Shown: positions 51,382-61,094, counted from the first letter of the stretch. The stretch: DNA of 64,000 nt from Paenibacillus cellulosilyticus (GCF_003182255.1 NZ_QGTQ01000009.1:1-64000), one strand, 5' to 3'. Notes: generated from the sequence alone by a model not told the origin. Program-made: numbers and translations.

Positions 51382-53028
51382 TCACTTCACCTCATGCTCC
51401 CCATACCACTCATTCGCTTCCTTCAGCACCTGCGTCCCGCCCGCCGCCATAAACTCCTTCACGAACGCATCGAAGTAGTCCACCGGCTTATCGCCTGTAA
51501 TGATCGAGATATAAGCTTTGTTCTTGAGCTTGATTAACTCTGGTCCGTATTTGATTAGTGATGGTGTCGACACCTCAAGCGCATTGTAGATGCCGTCCTG
51601 ATCCAGCCCTAACGTCGCCGCCCATTTCTCTCTTCGTTCCGTAGGCATGATAGGTACGGTCATCCCTAAGCCAGTGCCGATCGTGTTCTGATAGCTGAAC
51701 TTCTGGTCATACGGCGGGAGGATGATGACATCCTCCTTGGTAGGGCTGGCCCACTGCCAATGCTTGCCCTGGATGCCATACTTCATAGTTGCAGCCTCAT
51801 CCGGGTCGGGATTGGCGCTCATGTAGTCCAGCATTTGAAGAATCTTCTCCATTTTACCCGGCTCCTTAGCAGCATCGGCACCAATCGCCGTGAAGCTCAT
51901 GAGCATATCGTACGCTTTGGAGCCCCGCTTCCCATCTGGTCCGCTGAAGGGCCGACCAAACACAATTCGGGCATTTGGGTCAACCGCAGTTAGTTCCTCC
52001 ATGTTGAAGGTCGCTTCTACCGGAACCTCTTCGCCATTCGAATTCCATGTCAAATAGTCACCATCTTGAATCCAGTGATAGTAGTTGCCCATAGAGGTCA
52101 TCCCGATCGTTCCATTAATAAAAGAATGCGAGAGATGCTTGTAGCCGCCCTTATTCTCCCCGGTAATAAACGCTGGATCAATGACGCCGTCCTTATACCA
52201 CTTGCTGAGATAGTGCAGCGCTTCCTTCATCTCCGGCTGTAAGGCGCCGACCACCAGTTCCTTATCCTTTACGCCAAAATAAAGCTGATCGGCGAATACG
52301 ATCTGCCCGAAAGCGCCAAATACAACGTTCATTCCTTCGCTGGATAACCCATACGTATCCTTGATGCCGTTGCCATCTGGATCATCATTGGTGAAGGCAT
52401 AGATGACCTTCTCGAACTCATCCAGCGTCTGCGGCACGGACAAGCCAAGCTTGTCCAGCCAATCCTTCCGATAAACAACAGGAATACGATAAATATTCGT
52501 TGGATTAATGACCGGAATACCGTAATACTTGCCATCGATAACGCCATAGTTCTGATAGTCAGGCGCATTCTCCCGAATCGCCTTCATTAGATTGGGCGCG
52601 TATTTCTCCAGCATCTCCTGCGGTATTTCGGCCAGTACGCCCTGCTGTTCATATTTGAGCAAATCCTGCGGCTGCCGGATTCGGAACAGATCCGGAATCT
52701 CTCCCTGCGCCAGCTTCATGTCCAGAAGCGCTTCATATTTGTTGTTCTCTACATTCCAGAATGCCAAATTCACATTGAATTTCTGCTCGATATACTGAAC
52801 CATCTCCGCATCCTCAGCGACGGGAAGATTCTGATGCATCGTCCAAGAGATATCATAGTGAGTGGCATCCGAAGCTGATGAGGCCATCCCTGCATCTGCA
52901 TCTGCATTTGTATGTGTTGAGCTCGAGTTTACGCCACAGCTGCTCATGATGCCGGCTATAACTGCGAACATAAGCGGTAAAGCCACGCTCTTTCGAAATC
53001 CCTTTTTCGATAACCAACTGACCACCAT
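51382..53028 (-). CDS. Extracellular solute-binding lipoprotein, orphan
   Basis: A 548-residue family 1 solute-binding protein of LipO/LplA type. The signal peptide ends at a lipobox-like MSSC (Cys is the acylation site), then a Ser/Thr/Asp-rich tether. Mature part has DDPDGNGIKDTYGL and FNLAFWNVENNKYEALLDMK-like sections common in long oligosaccharide binders. Start at 53028, 9 bases after the ribosome binding site. It follows an AraC-type regulator, but no permease or lyase gene is adjacent, unlike the locus at 10-21 kb. Confidence 0.9.
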   Translation of the reverse strand: MVVSWLSKKGFRKSVALPLMFAVIAGIMSSCGVNSSSTHTNADADAGMASSASDATHYDISWTMHQNLPVAEDAEMVQYIEQKFNVNLAFWNVENNKYEALLDMKLAQGEIPDLFRIRQPQDLLKYEQQGVLAEIPQEMLEKYAPNLMKAIRENAPDYQNYGVIDGKYYGIPVINPTNIYRIPVVYRKDWLDKLGLSVPQTLDEFEKVIYAFTNDDPDGNGIKDTYGLSSEGMNVVFGAFGQIVFADQLYFGVKDKELVVGALQPEMKEALHYLSKWYKDGVIDPAFITGENKGGYKHLSHSFINGTIGMTSMGNYYHWIQDGDYLTWNSNGEEVPVEATFNMEELTAVDPNARIVFGRPFSGPDGKRGSKAYDMLMSFTAIGADAAKEPGKMEKILQMLDYMSANPDPDEAATMKYGIQGKHWQWASPTKEDVIILPPYDQKFSYQNTIGTGLGMTVPIMPTERREKWAATLGLDQDGIYNALEVSTPSLIKYGPELIKLKNKAYISIITGDKPVDYFDAFVKEFMAAGGTQVLKEANEWYGEHEVK

Positions 53029-53068
53029 AACCATTAACCCTCCTTCCATTCAAACCACGAGCGAACGG

Positions 53069-55372
53069 CTATGCTTCCTTCGCGCTGTTGCGCAAGTAAT
53101 TCCCCGGCGTACACCCATGCATTTCCTTAAACTTTTTAATAAAATAAGCCGCTGTCCCGTAGCCGACCGTATTCGCAATTTGTTCGACCGTCATGTTGTT
53201 CATCTCAATTAATTCCTTCGCTCTCTCCATCCGCTGACTGGTCACGTATTCGGTATAATTCATACCGATCTCTTCCTTGAACAGTTTGCTGAGATACTTC
53301 GAACTCAGAAACACTTGGGCTGACACCGCATCAAGCGACAGATCCCCGGAGAGATTGTCTTGAATGTACTGCTTGACCACTTCGATACTGGAAACCGCAC
53401 GCTCACTATTCCGCTTCTCTAGGTAAGTGATAAGCCCAGAAGCCGAGCTAATCAGCCATTGTTGGAACGAACGAATACTTCGCAGCTGTACAAACTGGTT
53501 GTGCAGCTCACGATTATCCTGCTCAGGATGCTTATATTGAACGCTCTTCAAATAATCCGAATAGAGGAACACGATATTCCCGAGAATAAAACGGCAGTGA
53601 TCCGCGGAATACATACCTTCCTGCATCAACAAGACCATCTGTTCCACAGCCATCTCGAGCTCCTGTGGCTGTCGAGCTTGCAGTTTATCTCTGAACTTTG
53701 CCACAATCGCCTGCGGAATTTCCTCCATGCTATTCTCACGGTCCAGCAGCCTGCGATCGTTCAGTATAGCGGTATCCGGCAGGAAATAAGCGTATTTCAT
53801 TTTGGTCTGAGCCTCGCTATAGCTCCTATGAACATCGGTCATCTCCGGTACCCAGCATCCCCATGAGATCTGGACATCCAATTGGAACTGCTCTTTCCCT
53901 TCCGATATAACGAATTGCGAGATTTGCTCCAATAGTTCGCCGCTCGCTTCATTCGTACACACGATGACGACAACCTTCTTGTCCGGCAACGCTTCGGCTA
54001 TGATCCGACTATCCGGCAGGGCCGCTGTTTCCAGCTGATTAATGATCCGGTACACCGCGTATTGCATATTTCTTGAATCTAACCGACCGAGCGCTTCGCT
54101 CGAGTCGAGAACCAAGCAGCTGTAATGATGATATTCCGTCGTAAAACCTAGGAACGGTTGCTCTTCCTGCCATTCCTCTAAGGTGTAGCAGCTGTTTAAT
54201 AGGTTCTGAACCACATTATGTTTAATGACCGCACTATTGGCCTCCAGTGTTTCTTCTAAACTATCGACCTTATCTTTCAACTTAACGAAAGCCGTATCGA
54301 TGAGGCTGTACTCATTGGTGCCGTGTTCAGGCGCATGATCCAATAAGCCTCGAATCTTAGCCGCCAACCGCTTGATGGGATTGGAATTCGCCCTAGCGAG
54401 AATGCCGGATAACACGATGCCGATCAAGATGACGAGCAGACAGATGCCTAGAATCAGCTTCTGGACGAAGATCGATTTTTCATAAAAGGAGCTGGAAAGC
54501 ACCACGCTGTACATGACCCATCCGGTCGACGGAATCACCTGATAGGAGACGACATGGGAGTCCTGGTCAATCGTTCCGCTATCGCTCCCCGCTTCCTCCT
54601 TCAGTGCGCTGTCGCCAAACCCGCCTTGCTGGCCCAGCTTACTTGCATCCGCATCGGATATGGTGCTGCCCGATCGGTCCAGAATAAACGTTCCTTCATA
54701 TTGGGAGGGCATCATATTCTGTATGATTTCGCGGATCGCACTTTCCTTCACATCGACCGCAATGATGACATCGCTATCCTCGCCTGAGGTTTGAAAAGGA
54801 TAACTGTGTGCGTAAGTGATTAAGGCATTGCTTCCATCATCAGAAAGGCTGGCGTAAATATCTTGCGGAACAAATCGAGTCGGCGTCCAGTAGCTGCTCG
54901 TTTGATTGCGCTGCATCCCCTGAATCCAATCCGCCAGATAGGTCATGCTGCGATCTTGATCGGCATTCAGCCTCAGCCCGTAGAGCGACGAGAGCAGCAT
55001 ATTGTTCTTCGGATAATAGAGATGCACGGCTTGCACAATATCCGAATTGCTGATGACCTCCGATTTGAGCAGCTCTTGCAGGTCGATCGCCTTGCTATGG
55101 TTGCTCTGATACGTGGAGTCTGCGAACAATCGTACATTTACATTTTTATTGAGGGAAATATCCAAATAAATCTGCTGGGCTCTCTGCAGCACCGTGGTCT
55201 CGATCGTCTGGACCGTATTGTTCAAAATCAGCTGATTTCGGTCGCGCAGCTCGTCCTTATAATTTCCTGAGAAATAAATATAGAAGGTTGAACAGAGCAG
55301 CAGCACGATGACGAGCACAATGGACATATAAGAAATAGCCAGATTGGCAAAGACAGAATTCCACTTCCGCAT
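53069..55372 (-). CDS. Membrane-bound AraC-family sensor-regulator
   Basis: A 767-residue regulator with TM1 near residues 10-32, a long extracellular Cache-like sensor domain, TM2 near 300-320, a cytoplasmic region and a C-terminal AraC helix-turn-helix (LDAVSAQVFLSSKYLSKLFK, VEQIANTVGYGTAAYFIKKF). Same architecture as the regulator at 17507. AGGGGAAG lies about 10 bases before the ATG. It controls the lipoprotein gene 40 bases downstream or a remote transporter (inference). Confidence 0.9.
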   Translation of the reverse strand: MRKWNSVFANLAISYMSIVLVIVLLLCSTFYIYFSGNYKDELRDRNQLILNNTVQTIETTVLQRAQQIYLDISLNKNVNVRLFADSTYQSNHSKAIDLQELLKSEVISNSDIVQAVHLYYPKNNMLLSSLYGLRLNADQDRSMTYLADWIQGMQRNQTSSYWTPTRFVPQDIYASLSDDGSNALITYAHSYPFQTSGEDSDVIIAVDVKESAIREIIQNMMPSQYEGTFILDRSGSTISDADASKLGQQGGFGDSALKEEAGSDSGTIDQDSHVVSYQVIPSTGWVMYSVVLSSSFYEKSIFVQKLILGICLLVILIGIVLSGILARANSNPIKRLAAKIRGLLDHAPEHGTNEYSLIDTAFVKLKDKVDSLEETLEANSAVIKHNVVQNLLNSCYTLEEWQEEQPFLGFTTEYHHYSCLVLDSSEALGRLDSRNMQYAVYRIINQLETAALPDSRIIAEALPDKKVVVIVCTNEASGELLEQISQFVISEGKEQFQLDVQISWGCWVPEMTDVHRSYSEAQTKMKYAYFLPDTAILNDRRLLDRENSMEEIPQAIVAKFRDKLQARQPQELEMAVEQMVLLMQEGMYSADHCRFILGNIVFLYSDYLKSVQYKHPEQDNRELHNQFVQLRSIRSFQQWLISSASGLITYLEKRNSERAVSSIEVVKQYIQDNLSGDLSLDAVSAQVFLSSKYLSKLFKEEIGMNYTEYVTSQRMERAKELIEMNNMTVEQIANTVGYGTAAYFIKKFKEMHGCTPGNYLRNSAKEA

Positions 55373-55685
55373 CTTGTTGCTTCCCCTCTCTCTTGTTGTT
55401 GTTCGATCATGGTTTCGATCACTGATCTCAATTATCCGGCATTTTTATTTGTCGAATGTAAACGAATGCCCCCGTTATATTAGGTGAATGTTAAATCATC
55501 CCCCCATTCCTCCCAAACTGATAGAAAGGGGAAATTGTTATATTGCTGCTCGCAGCGGCCCGATGCTACATTGAGACCGATCAACCGGCCACGTAAGGCA
55601 CGGCAGTGCTGGACAAGCATTGACCGTACACACCATCACGGAGAGATCAGCCGGAAACCATACGAGATAAGGGAGTAGATTCGTC
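55373..55685. other. Intergenic stretch upstream of the PAP2-SLH gene
   Basis: 313 bases between the AraC start and the surface-protein gene. Must contain both promoters; I see no gene and no convincing boxes. The TTG start of the next gene has GGGAG 11 bases upstream. Confidence 0.4.
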
Positions 55686-58286
55686 TTGAAAATCAAAAAC
55701 AAAAACAAGCTGTTAACCGCTACAATGGGTACGCTGCTGCTGATCAATCCGGTAGCTGGCAGCCTCACGGCCTCCGCAGCAGACAGTACTACCGTTCCAC
55801 TGCCTGAAGCTCCAGCATGGGGACATTTCGTCGACAACTATAAGAACAACATCTCTTCGAATAAAACAGTCGAGTCCAATCCGACGATCGGCGTATTGTC
55901 TCAGTTTCTGAAGCTGTGGACGCCAGGTACTTCGTGGGATAACGGCACCAAGCTGAACAGCGAAGTGTTGGACTACAATATTCAATATGTAGCGAATCTG
56001 GCCCAGACCCGTACGAAGGAAATGGAAGACGCTGCTTATTATGATGATCGCCGCAACCAAACGTACAGCGCTGTGGACGGCCTTGGCTCGCTCGCAGACG
56101 TATACCGTGAGAAATCCGGCACGACAACTAGCATTACAAGCATTCCTGATGATGCTGCGACCGTGAAATACGATGACACGAACGGTACCAATAAAGGCGG
56201 CAGCTCCGATTCTGAGCTCGGCAAAATGGTCGACTTGATCGGCACGCTGCGCGGCAACTATGCTTCGACTACACCTGCTAAAAACTTCTTCAGCTATAAG
56301 CGCCCATGGCGCTGGGTGGATACGTCAGTCATTGTGCCAACGCTAGTTTCTGCAAGAAATACGACTACACCGGAAACGGACGGCGGCTTCCCAAGCGGTC
56401 ATACGAATGCTTCGTACCTCGCTTCGTTCGCTCTAGCGTATGCTGTGCCTGAGCGTTTCCAAGAAATGCTGACGCGCGCTTCCGACATTGGCAACAACCG
56501 GATCGTAGCCGGCATGCATTCACCGCTCGATGTCATGGGTGGACGTGTGATGGCAACAGCACTGGCAGCTGCTACACTGGCTGATCCAGATAATGCTGCT
56601 CTGAAGCAAGCTGCATATGACCAAGCACATGAGGTGCTGTTGACGAGCACAGGCACGGCAGTAGATCGCTTTAGCAATTATGAGCAAAATAAAAAGGACT
56701 TCACCGATCGCTTAACTTATGGCTTCACGCCAATTGCCTCCACAACGGAACCGGTAGTCGTTCCGAAGGGCGCTGAAGTGCTGCTCGAAACTCGTCAGCC
56801 TTACTTGAGCAATGAGCAGCGCCGCGAAGTACTCGCAACGACTGGTCTCCCATCCGGGTATCCACTGCTGGACGATCCAGAAGGCTGGGGACGCTTGAAT
56901 CTGTTCGTCGCTGCAGACGGCTATGGCGCCTTCAACAACGACGTAACCGTCACGATGGACGCAAGCAAAGGCGGCTTCTATGCCAATGACAGCTGGAAGA
57001 ACAATATCGCAGGTACAGGCAAGCTGACGAAGGAAGGCACAGGTACGCTTACGCTCACTGGCAGCAATACGTATGCCGGCGGTACGGAGCTGAATGGTGG
57101 TACGCTTGAAGGCAAAACCGCTACAGCTTTCGGCAGTGGTGACGTCGTGAATAACGGTGGTACGCTTACGGAGGATGTTATCGGTAAGGTGACAATCGGC
57201 GGCGATTTAACCCAAGCTGCTAACGGTACGCTGGAGCTGAATGTGGCGAGTGCAAACGATGTTCTCGAGACGAGCGGCGCAGTTCAAGTAAACGGCAAGC
57301 TGCATGTTTCCTTCACGAATGGCTACGCGCCAGGTACGGGTGTTATTACGCTGATCAAACATGCTGCAAATGTACGCACAGGAACATTCTCCTCGGTACA
57401 GGTGGATGGTCTGCCAAGCTCGTATAAAGCTAATGTTATCTATCAATCCGACAAAATTGTTCTGAACATCACACGTCCAACAACAAGTACTGTCGTTACT
57501 CCGAGTACAGGCTCCGGCTCTAGCTCCGAAACCAATACAAGTACGGAGACGGGCACTGAGCAAGGTACTGGCACTGATACATCTACTGGCACGAACACGG
57601 ACAACCAAGGAACTGACGATACTCAGCAACCAGAACCAACTGTGAATCCGTTCCAGTCCAATGTAGTGGACCGTGATGCAGTTGTGAAAGCAGTAACTGA
57701 CGCCGCTTCCGCTGCGAGCAGCGCTAATGTATCGTTCAGCGACGTCGGCAACCATTGGGGCAGCAGTTTCATTCAGAAAGCCGTCAAATTGGGCATCGTT
57801 ACAGGCTACGACAACAATACGTTTAAACCAAATGCAGCTGTCTCAAGAGCAGAGTTCGCTGCACTGATCGCTCGTGCGTTCGCACTTTCGCCAGATGCAG
57901 CTTCTGCTAACTTCAACGATACAAGCTCGAACTGGGCTGCGGGCTACATCGGCACGCTGGCTGCAAAAGGCATCATTACGGGTTATCAAGATGGCAGCTT
58001 TAAGCCGAATGCACCGATCTCCCGTGCCGAAATGGTCGTCATCATCTCCCGTTTGATGAATCTTGACGTGTTGGCAGCTGGCGAACCAACCAACTTCACG
58101 GACGTAAGCAGCAGCAACTGGGCATCGAATGCAATTAAACAAGCTTCTTCGGCTAACCTGGTACAAGGCGTGTCCTCCTCCGAATTCGCACCAAACGGTA
58201 CGACTACTCGTGCAGAAGCCGTGACGCTCATTATTCGCGCGCTGGAGAGCGACAGCTCGATCCAATCGCTGATTGAAGGTTTGTAA
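55686..58286 (+). CDS. Surface-anchored PAP2 phosphatase with autotransporter-type repeat and three SLH domains
   Basis: An 866-residue secreted protein. Signal peptide 1-31 (ASA cleavage). A PAP2/class A acid-phosphatase domain (about 60-330) has all three motifs: KRP with Lys205, PSGH at 236-239 and R272-x5-H278-x3-D282. A segment at about 441-475 (GTGKLTKEGTGTLTLTGSNT, AGGTELNGGTL) matches the autotransporter-associated beta-strand repeat normally found in Gram-negative passenger domains. A Ser/Thr/Gly linker (600-655) leads to three SLH domains (about 683-726, 742-786, 803-848) that bind pyruvylated cell-wall polymer. It should release phosphate from external esters at the cell surface. 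Confidence 0.9.
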   Translation: MKIKNKNKLLTATMGTLLLINPVAGSLTASAADSTTVPLPEAPAWGHFVDNYKNNISSNKTVESNPTIGVLSQFLKLWTPGTSWDNGTKLNSEVLDYNIQYVANLAQTRTKEMEDAAYYDDRRNQTYSAVDGLGSLADVYREKSGTTTSITSIPDDAATVKYDDTNGTNKGGSSDSELGKMVDLIGTLRGNYASTTPAKNFFSYKRPWRWVDTSVIVPTLVSARNTTTPETDGGFPSGHTNASYLASFALAYAVPERFQEMLTRASDIGNNRIVAGMHSPLDVMGGRVMATALAAATLADPDNAALKQAAYDQAHEVLLTSTGTAVDRFSNYEQNKKDFTDRLTYGFTPIASTTEPVVVPKGAEVLLETRQPYLSNEQRREVLATTGLPSGYPLLDDPEGWGRLNLFVAADGYGAFNNDVTVTMDASKGGFYANDSWKNNIAGTGKLTKEGTGTLTLTGSNTYAGGTELNGGTLEGKTATAFGSGDVVNNGGTLTEDVIGKVTIGGDLTQAANGTLELNVASANDVLETSGAVQVNGKLHVSFTNGYAPGTGVITLIKHAANVRTGTFSSVQVDGLPSSYKANVIYQSDKIVLNITRPTTSTVVTPSTGSGSSSETNTSTETGTEQGTGTDTSTGTNTDNQGTDDTQQPEPTVNPFQSNVVDRDAVVKAVTDAASAASSANVSFSDVGNHWGSSFIQKAVKLGIVTGYDNNTFKPNAAVSRAEFAALIARAFALSPDAASANFNDTSSNWAAGYIGTLAAKGIITGYQDGSFKPNAPISRAEMVVIISRLMNLDVLAAGEPTNFTDVSSSNWASNAIKQASSANLVQGVSSSEFAPNGTTTRAEAVTLIIRALESDSSIQSLIEGL

Positions 58287-58296
58287 GAAGGAAACG

Positions 58297-58340
58297 AAAG
58301 GACTTCAAGTTCCACTGTACAGTGAAACTTGAAGTCCTTT
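58297..58340 (+). terminator. Terminator of the PAP2-SLH gene
   Basis: AAAGGACTTCAAGTT and its exact complement AACTTGAAGTCCTTT enclose an inner CACTGTACAGTG stem; a T tract follows. Confidence 0.88.
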
Positions 58341-58399
58341 TTGCCGAGAGAGATGTCTTATGGATAGTTTCCCATTCGGAGGGAGATATTCCGTAGAAA

Positions 58400-58588
58400 C
58401 GCAGGAATACCTGCGATTATGCATCTTTTTCGAGTGAAAATGAAACTGAACGAACCTAAGCCTGCAAAATATGCAGGTTTCAAAGCGTAATAGACTACAA
58501 CACTCTATCTTTGGTCGAAATACCTGCACATTCGCAGGTTTATTCCAACTAGTACGCAACCGCTCTGTCATTCCTGCATATTTGCAGG
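58400..58588. repeat. Four spaced CCTGCA/TGCAGG palindromes
   Basis: CGCAGG-AATA-CCTGCG (58400-58415), CCTGCA-N5-TGCAGG (58461-58477), CCTGC-N6-GCAGG (58523-58538) and CCTGCA-TATT-TGCAGG (58573-58588). Copies 2-4 share a following TTT. Start-to-start distances are 61, 62 and 50 bases. Spacer sequences are unlike each other. Confidence 0.65.
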
Positions 58589-58856
58589 TTTCAACAGCAG
58601 ATGTGAATTTAGACAGCGCTCCAGCAGCTCCGCGACACGTTTGGAACCACCTTTCCCTTACTCATCCATAAAAAGAGCAATACTACTTTTTCCTACATAT
58701 TTACAAATCCTTCGGGATGCCATGACGATTCCATAATAATGTTCTGTTCTAATAGGCAAGTAACCACAATCATTCAGACAAGTTAGGAGGAACATTAAGG
58801 AGAGGAGAGGTATGTTCGGAAAGCTAATCAATCTTATTATTGGAGGAGAGAAATTA

Positions 58857-60509
58857 ATGAACAAGCGCAAATTCGTGTGGACCCGTACTGTAGGCACTTA
58901 TCTATTAGCGTGTTCGATTCTTGTTAGTATCTTCAGTATTCCGGGGTCTGTATTTGGCGAAGGGCCTGCCGATACTGCTCCTGTCTTGCAGCCGACTGTA
59001 ACAGCCAATGGGAAGAAAATTTTGTTCGACAATACGCATGGTCAAACGGCTGGTTCTGCAGACTGGGTCATCGACGGCGGTTTCTCCGACTACGCGACAG
59101 CTTTGGCTGGACAAGGGTATTATGTCAAAGAGCTGCGCAAAACGACTCCGATCACGCTAAGCGATCTGTCCGGATACAACGTCCTCATCATTGGCGAAGC
59201 AAACATTCCTTATAAGTCGTCCGAGCAAGCCGCGATGCTGCAATACGTTCAGAACGGCGGCAGCATCTTCTTCATCGGTGACCATTACAATGCGGACCGG
59301 AATAAGAATCGTTGGGATGCTTCGGAAGTATTCAATGGATACCGCCGTGGAGCATGGACAAACCCTGCCAAAGGGATGAGCACAGAAGAAGCCAATTCAG
59401 ACGCTATGCAAGGTGTCGTCAGCTCGGATTGGCTCGGTACGAACTTCGGCGTTCGGTTCCGCTATAACGCCATCGGCGATGTAACAGCGAACAATATTGT
59501 TTCCTCTTCGCAAGCATTCGGCATTACGCAAGGTGTATCGACAGTTGCTATGCATGCTGGCTCTACGCTTGCCATTATGGATCCGACCAAAGCAAAAGGA
59601 ATCGTCTACCTTCCTTCCACGACGACCAAATGGTCGAGTGCCGTTGACCAAGGCGTCTATGCAGGCGGCGGCGTAAGTGAAGGACCGTTCGTCGCCGTTG
59701 CGAAGGTTGGCCTCGGCAAAGCAGCTTTCATCGGAGACTCTTCCCCTGTTGAAGACGCTACGCCGAAGTATAAACGTGAAGAAGACGGCTCCACGAAGAC
59801 GACTTACGACGGCTTCAAGGAGCAAAATGATGGTACGCTGCTCGTCAATCTCGCCAACTGGTTGTCCACGCAAGAATCTTACACTTCTTTAAGCCAAGTA
59901 AGCGGCCTGACGCTGGATACAGCAACCTCCCTGCTTGCAATGGAAGATCCGGCTGCTTCGACAGAACCGCAATCCGAACCATGGGCAACACCAGCGGCTG
60001 GCTACAAATGGTGGGATCGCTGCACGTTCAAGACGGGCTCTTATGGCGGCGACTCTTGCACTGCGACGACCCCATCCACAACGATAAATGAAACCTTTGA
60101 GACTGGCACGAAAGCTGCATATACAGCTGCGAGCGTTACGCTCAGCTCCGGCTCCTGGACATTCGACAACGCCCTGATCGGCGACTTGAGCACCGACAAG
60201 AAGGTTGGAACGCAATCCGCACGCATTAAATCAGCTGGTTCCATCTACATGAACTTCGACGTCGCAACAGCGACAACCGTTAAGCTGAGTGTTGCCAACT
60301 TCAGCACCGATACGGGCGCGACTTGGAAATTGCAGAAGTCGACCAATGCAGGCTCGACCTGGACCGATGTTACGACTGCAGCAACTGCGACAACAACGCT
60401 GACCGAGCAGACCATTACCGTCAATTCGACGGTAGCTGTACGATTCAAGGTCGTCGTAGCCGGCACGTCCAGCAGCCGCATTAACATCGACAATTTCACG
60501 GTGAATTAA
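58857..60509 (+). CDS. Secreted protein with N-terminal GATase-like fold and C-terminal beta-sandwich
   Basis: About 550 residues from the Met at 58857 (GGAGGAGAG 6 bases upstream). Signal peptide (MNKRKFVWTRTVGTYLLACS, hydrophobic core, cleavage near VFGEG). The N-terminal domain (about 50-350) has ILFDNTHGQTAGSADWVIDG, YNVLIIGEANIPYKSSEQAA and GGSIFFIGDHYNADRNKNRW, resembling DUF4350/GATase-like proteins. The C-terminal 130 residues (INETFETGTKAAYTAASVTL, DNALIGDLSTDKKVGTQSAR) are a beta-sandwich seen on secreted nucleases and hydrolases. I do not know its function. It follows the surface phosphatase gene. Confidence 0.75.
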   Translation: MNKRKFVWTRTVGTYLLACSILVSIFSIPGSVFGEGPADTAPVLQPTVTANGKKILFDNTHGQTAGSADWVIDGGFSDYATALAGQGYYVKELRKTTPITLSDLSGYNVLIIGEANIPYKSSEQAAMLQYVQNGGSIFFIGDHYNADRNKNRWDASEVFNGYRRGAWTNPAKGMSTEEANSDAMQGVVSSDWLGTNFGVRFRYNAIGDVTANNIVSSSQAFGITQGVSTVAMHAGSTLAIMDPTKAKGIVYLPSTTTKWSSAVDQGVYAGGGVSEGPFVAVAKVGLGKAAFIGDSSPVEDATPKYKREEDGSTKTTYDGFKEQNDGTLLVNLANWLSTQESYTSLSQVSGLTLDTATSLLAMEDPAASTEPQSEPWATPAAGYKWWDRCTFKTGSYGGDSCTATTPSTTINETFETGTKAAYTAASVTLSSGSWTFDNALIGDLSTDKKVGTQSARIKSAGSIYMNFDVATATTVKLSVANFSTDTGATWKLQKSTNAGSTWTDVTTAATATTTLTEQTITVNSTVAVRFKVVVAGTSSSRINIDNFTVN

Positions 60510-60525
60510 TTGCTCAACCATTACG

Positions 60526-60564
60526 AAAGGCAAGCTTCCGATATTTATCGGGGCTTGCCTTTTT
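60526..60564 (+). terminator. Terminator of the secreted-protein gene
   Basis: AAAGGCAAGC, inner CCGAT-ATTT-ATCGG, then GCTTGCC and TTTTT. Confidence 0.85.
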
Positions 60565-60776
60565 CATTTCATTTCCACTAGTACTGTAACTTGCGCTTCA
60601 GCTCTACATTCATGATTAGCAGCAAGTGTAGATTTGCCTGCCCCGCTTCCCCCATCCAAGGACACTACTATAGGATATTTATCTATCATGTGGTAATTTA
60701 TTGCAGAGACAATGGACTGAACGGCTATTAGTGAATGATGTGACAAATGGTTCTTTTCCAGATTTAACACTTCCAA
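60564..60776 (-). pseudogene. Truncated uridine-kinase-like P-loop gene
   Basis: The minus-strand product of about 70 residues reads IDKYPIVVSLDGGSGAGKST, a P-loop opening like uridine kinase/phosphoribulokinase proteins, but breaks after LAANHECRAEAQVT and ends. The remaining two thirds of the domain, including the substrate-binding part, are absent. Likely a 5' remnant. Confidence 0.5.
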
Positions 60777-60847
60777 ACTTTACACGATTTTTGAGCTATA
60801 CTAACTGCTTATCCTTGCCGTCTGCAAATTAAAACGCACTTCATGAT

Positions 60848-61042
60848 TTAGCCTGTCCACCAAGTAGATTTAAGTAATTTTTCAATCTCTTCAGCATTTT
60901 GTTGGTTTTCAGGGAAACTATGGCGCTGTGCAATTTCCAAAGGTGTGCCAAGTGCAGACTCTACTGAAGGACCAGCACCATTTTCGCATTTGTCTGGTCG
61001 GTGAGATTCTAGATGAAGTAAACACGTCAAAATAATTTTCAA
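60848..61042 (-). pseudogene. Possible C-terminal ankyrin-repeat relic
   Basis: The minus-strand product contains GAGPSVESALGTPLEIAQRH and NAEEIEKLLKS, resembling the last repeat of an ankyrin protein (G-TPLEIA-xx-LLK pattern). It starts without a visible ribosome binding site and lies in a short region rich in fragments. Confidence 0.35.
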
Positions 61043-61094
61043 ATATTAGGATATTCCGATGTGGTTATTCGTGTTTATAAACGGAGGTGAAGAA

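Larger units (their letters stand above)
58287..58856. other. Non-coding stretch with terminator and spaced palindromes
   Basis: 570 bases. A strong terminator (58297-58340) is followed by four CCTGCA-type palindromes about 50-62 bases apart (58400-58588) and then the promoter region of the next gene (AGGAGAGG sequence near 58801). No gene with a ribosome binding site is supported. Confidence 0.6.

Noticed and set aside
58400-58588. CRISPR array at the spaced palindromes
   Set aside because: Repeats are only about 16 bases, spacers are irregular (50-62 bases start to start) and no cas gene is in the window.
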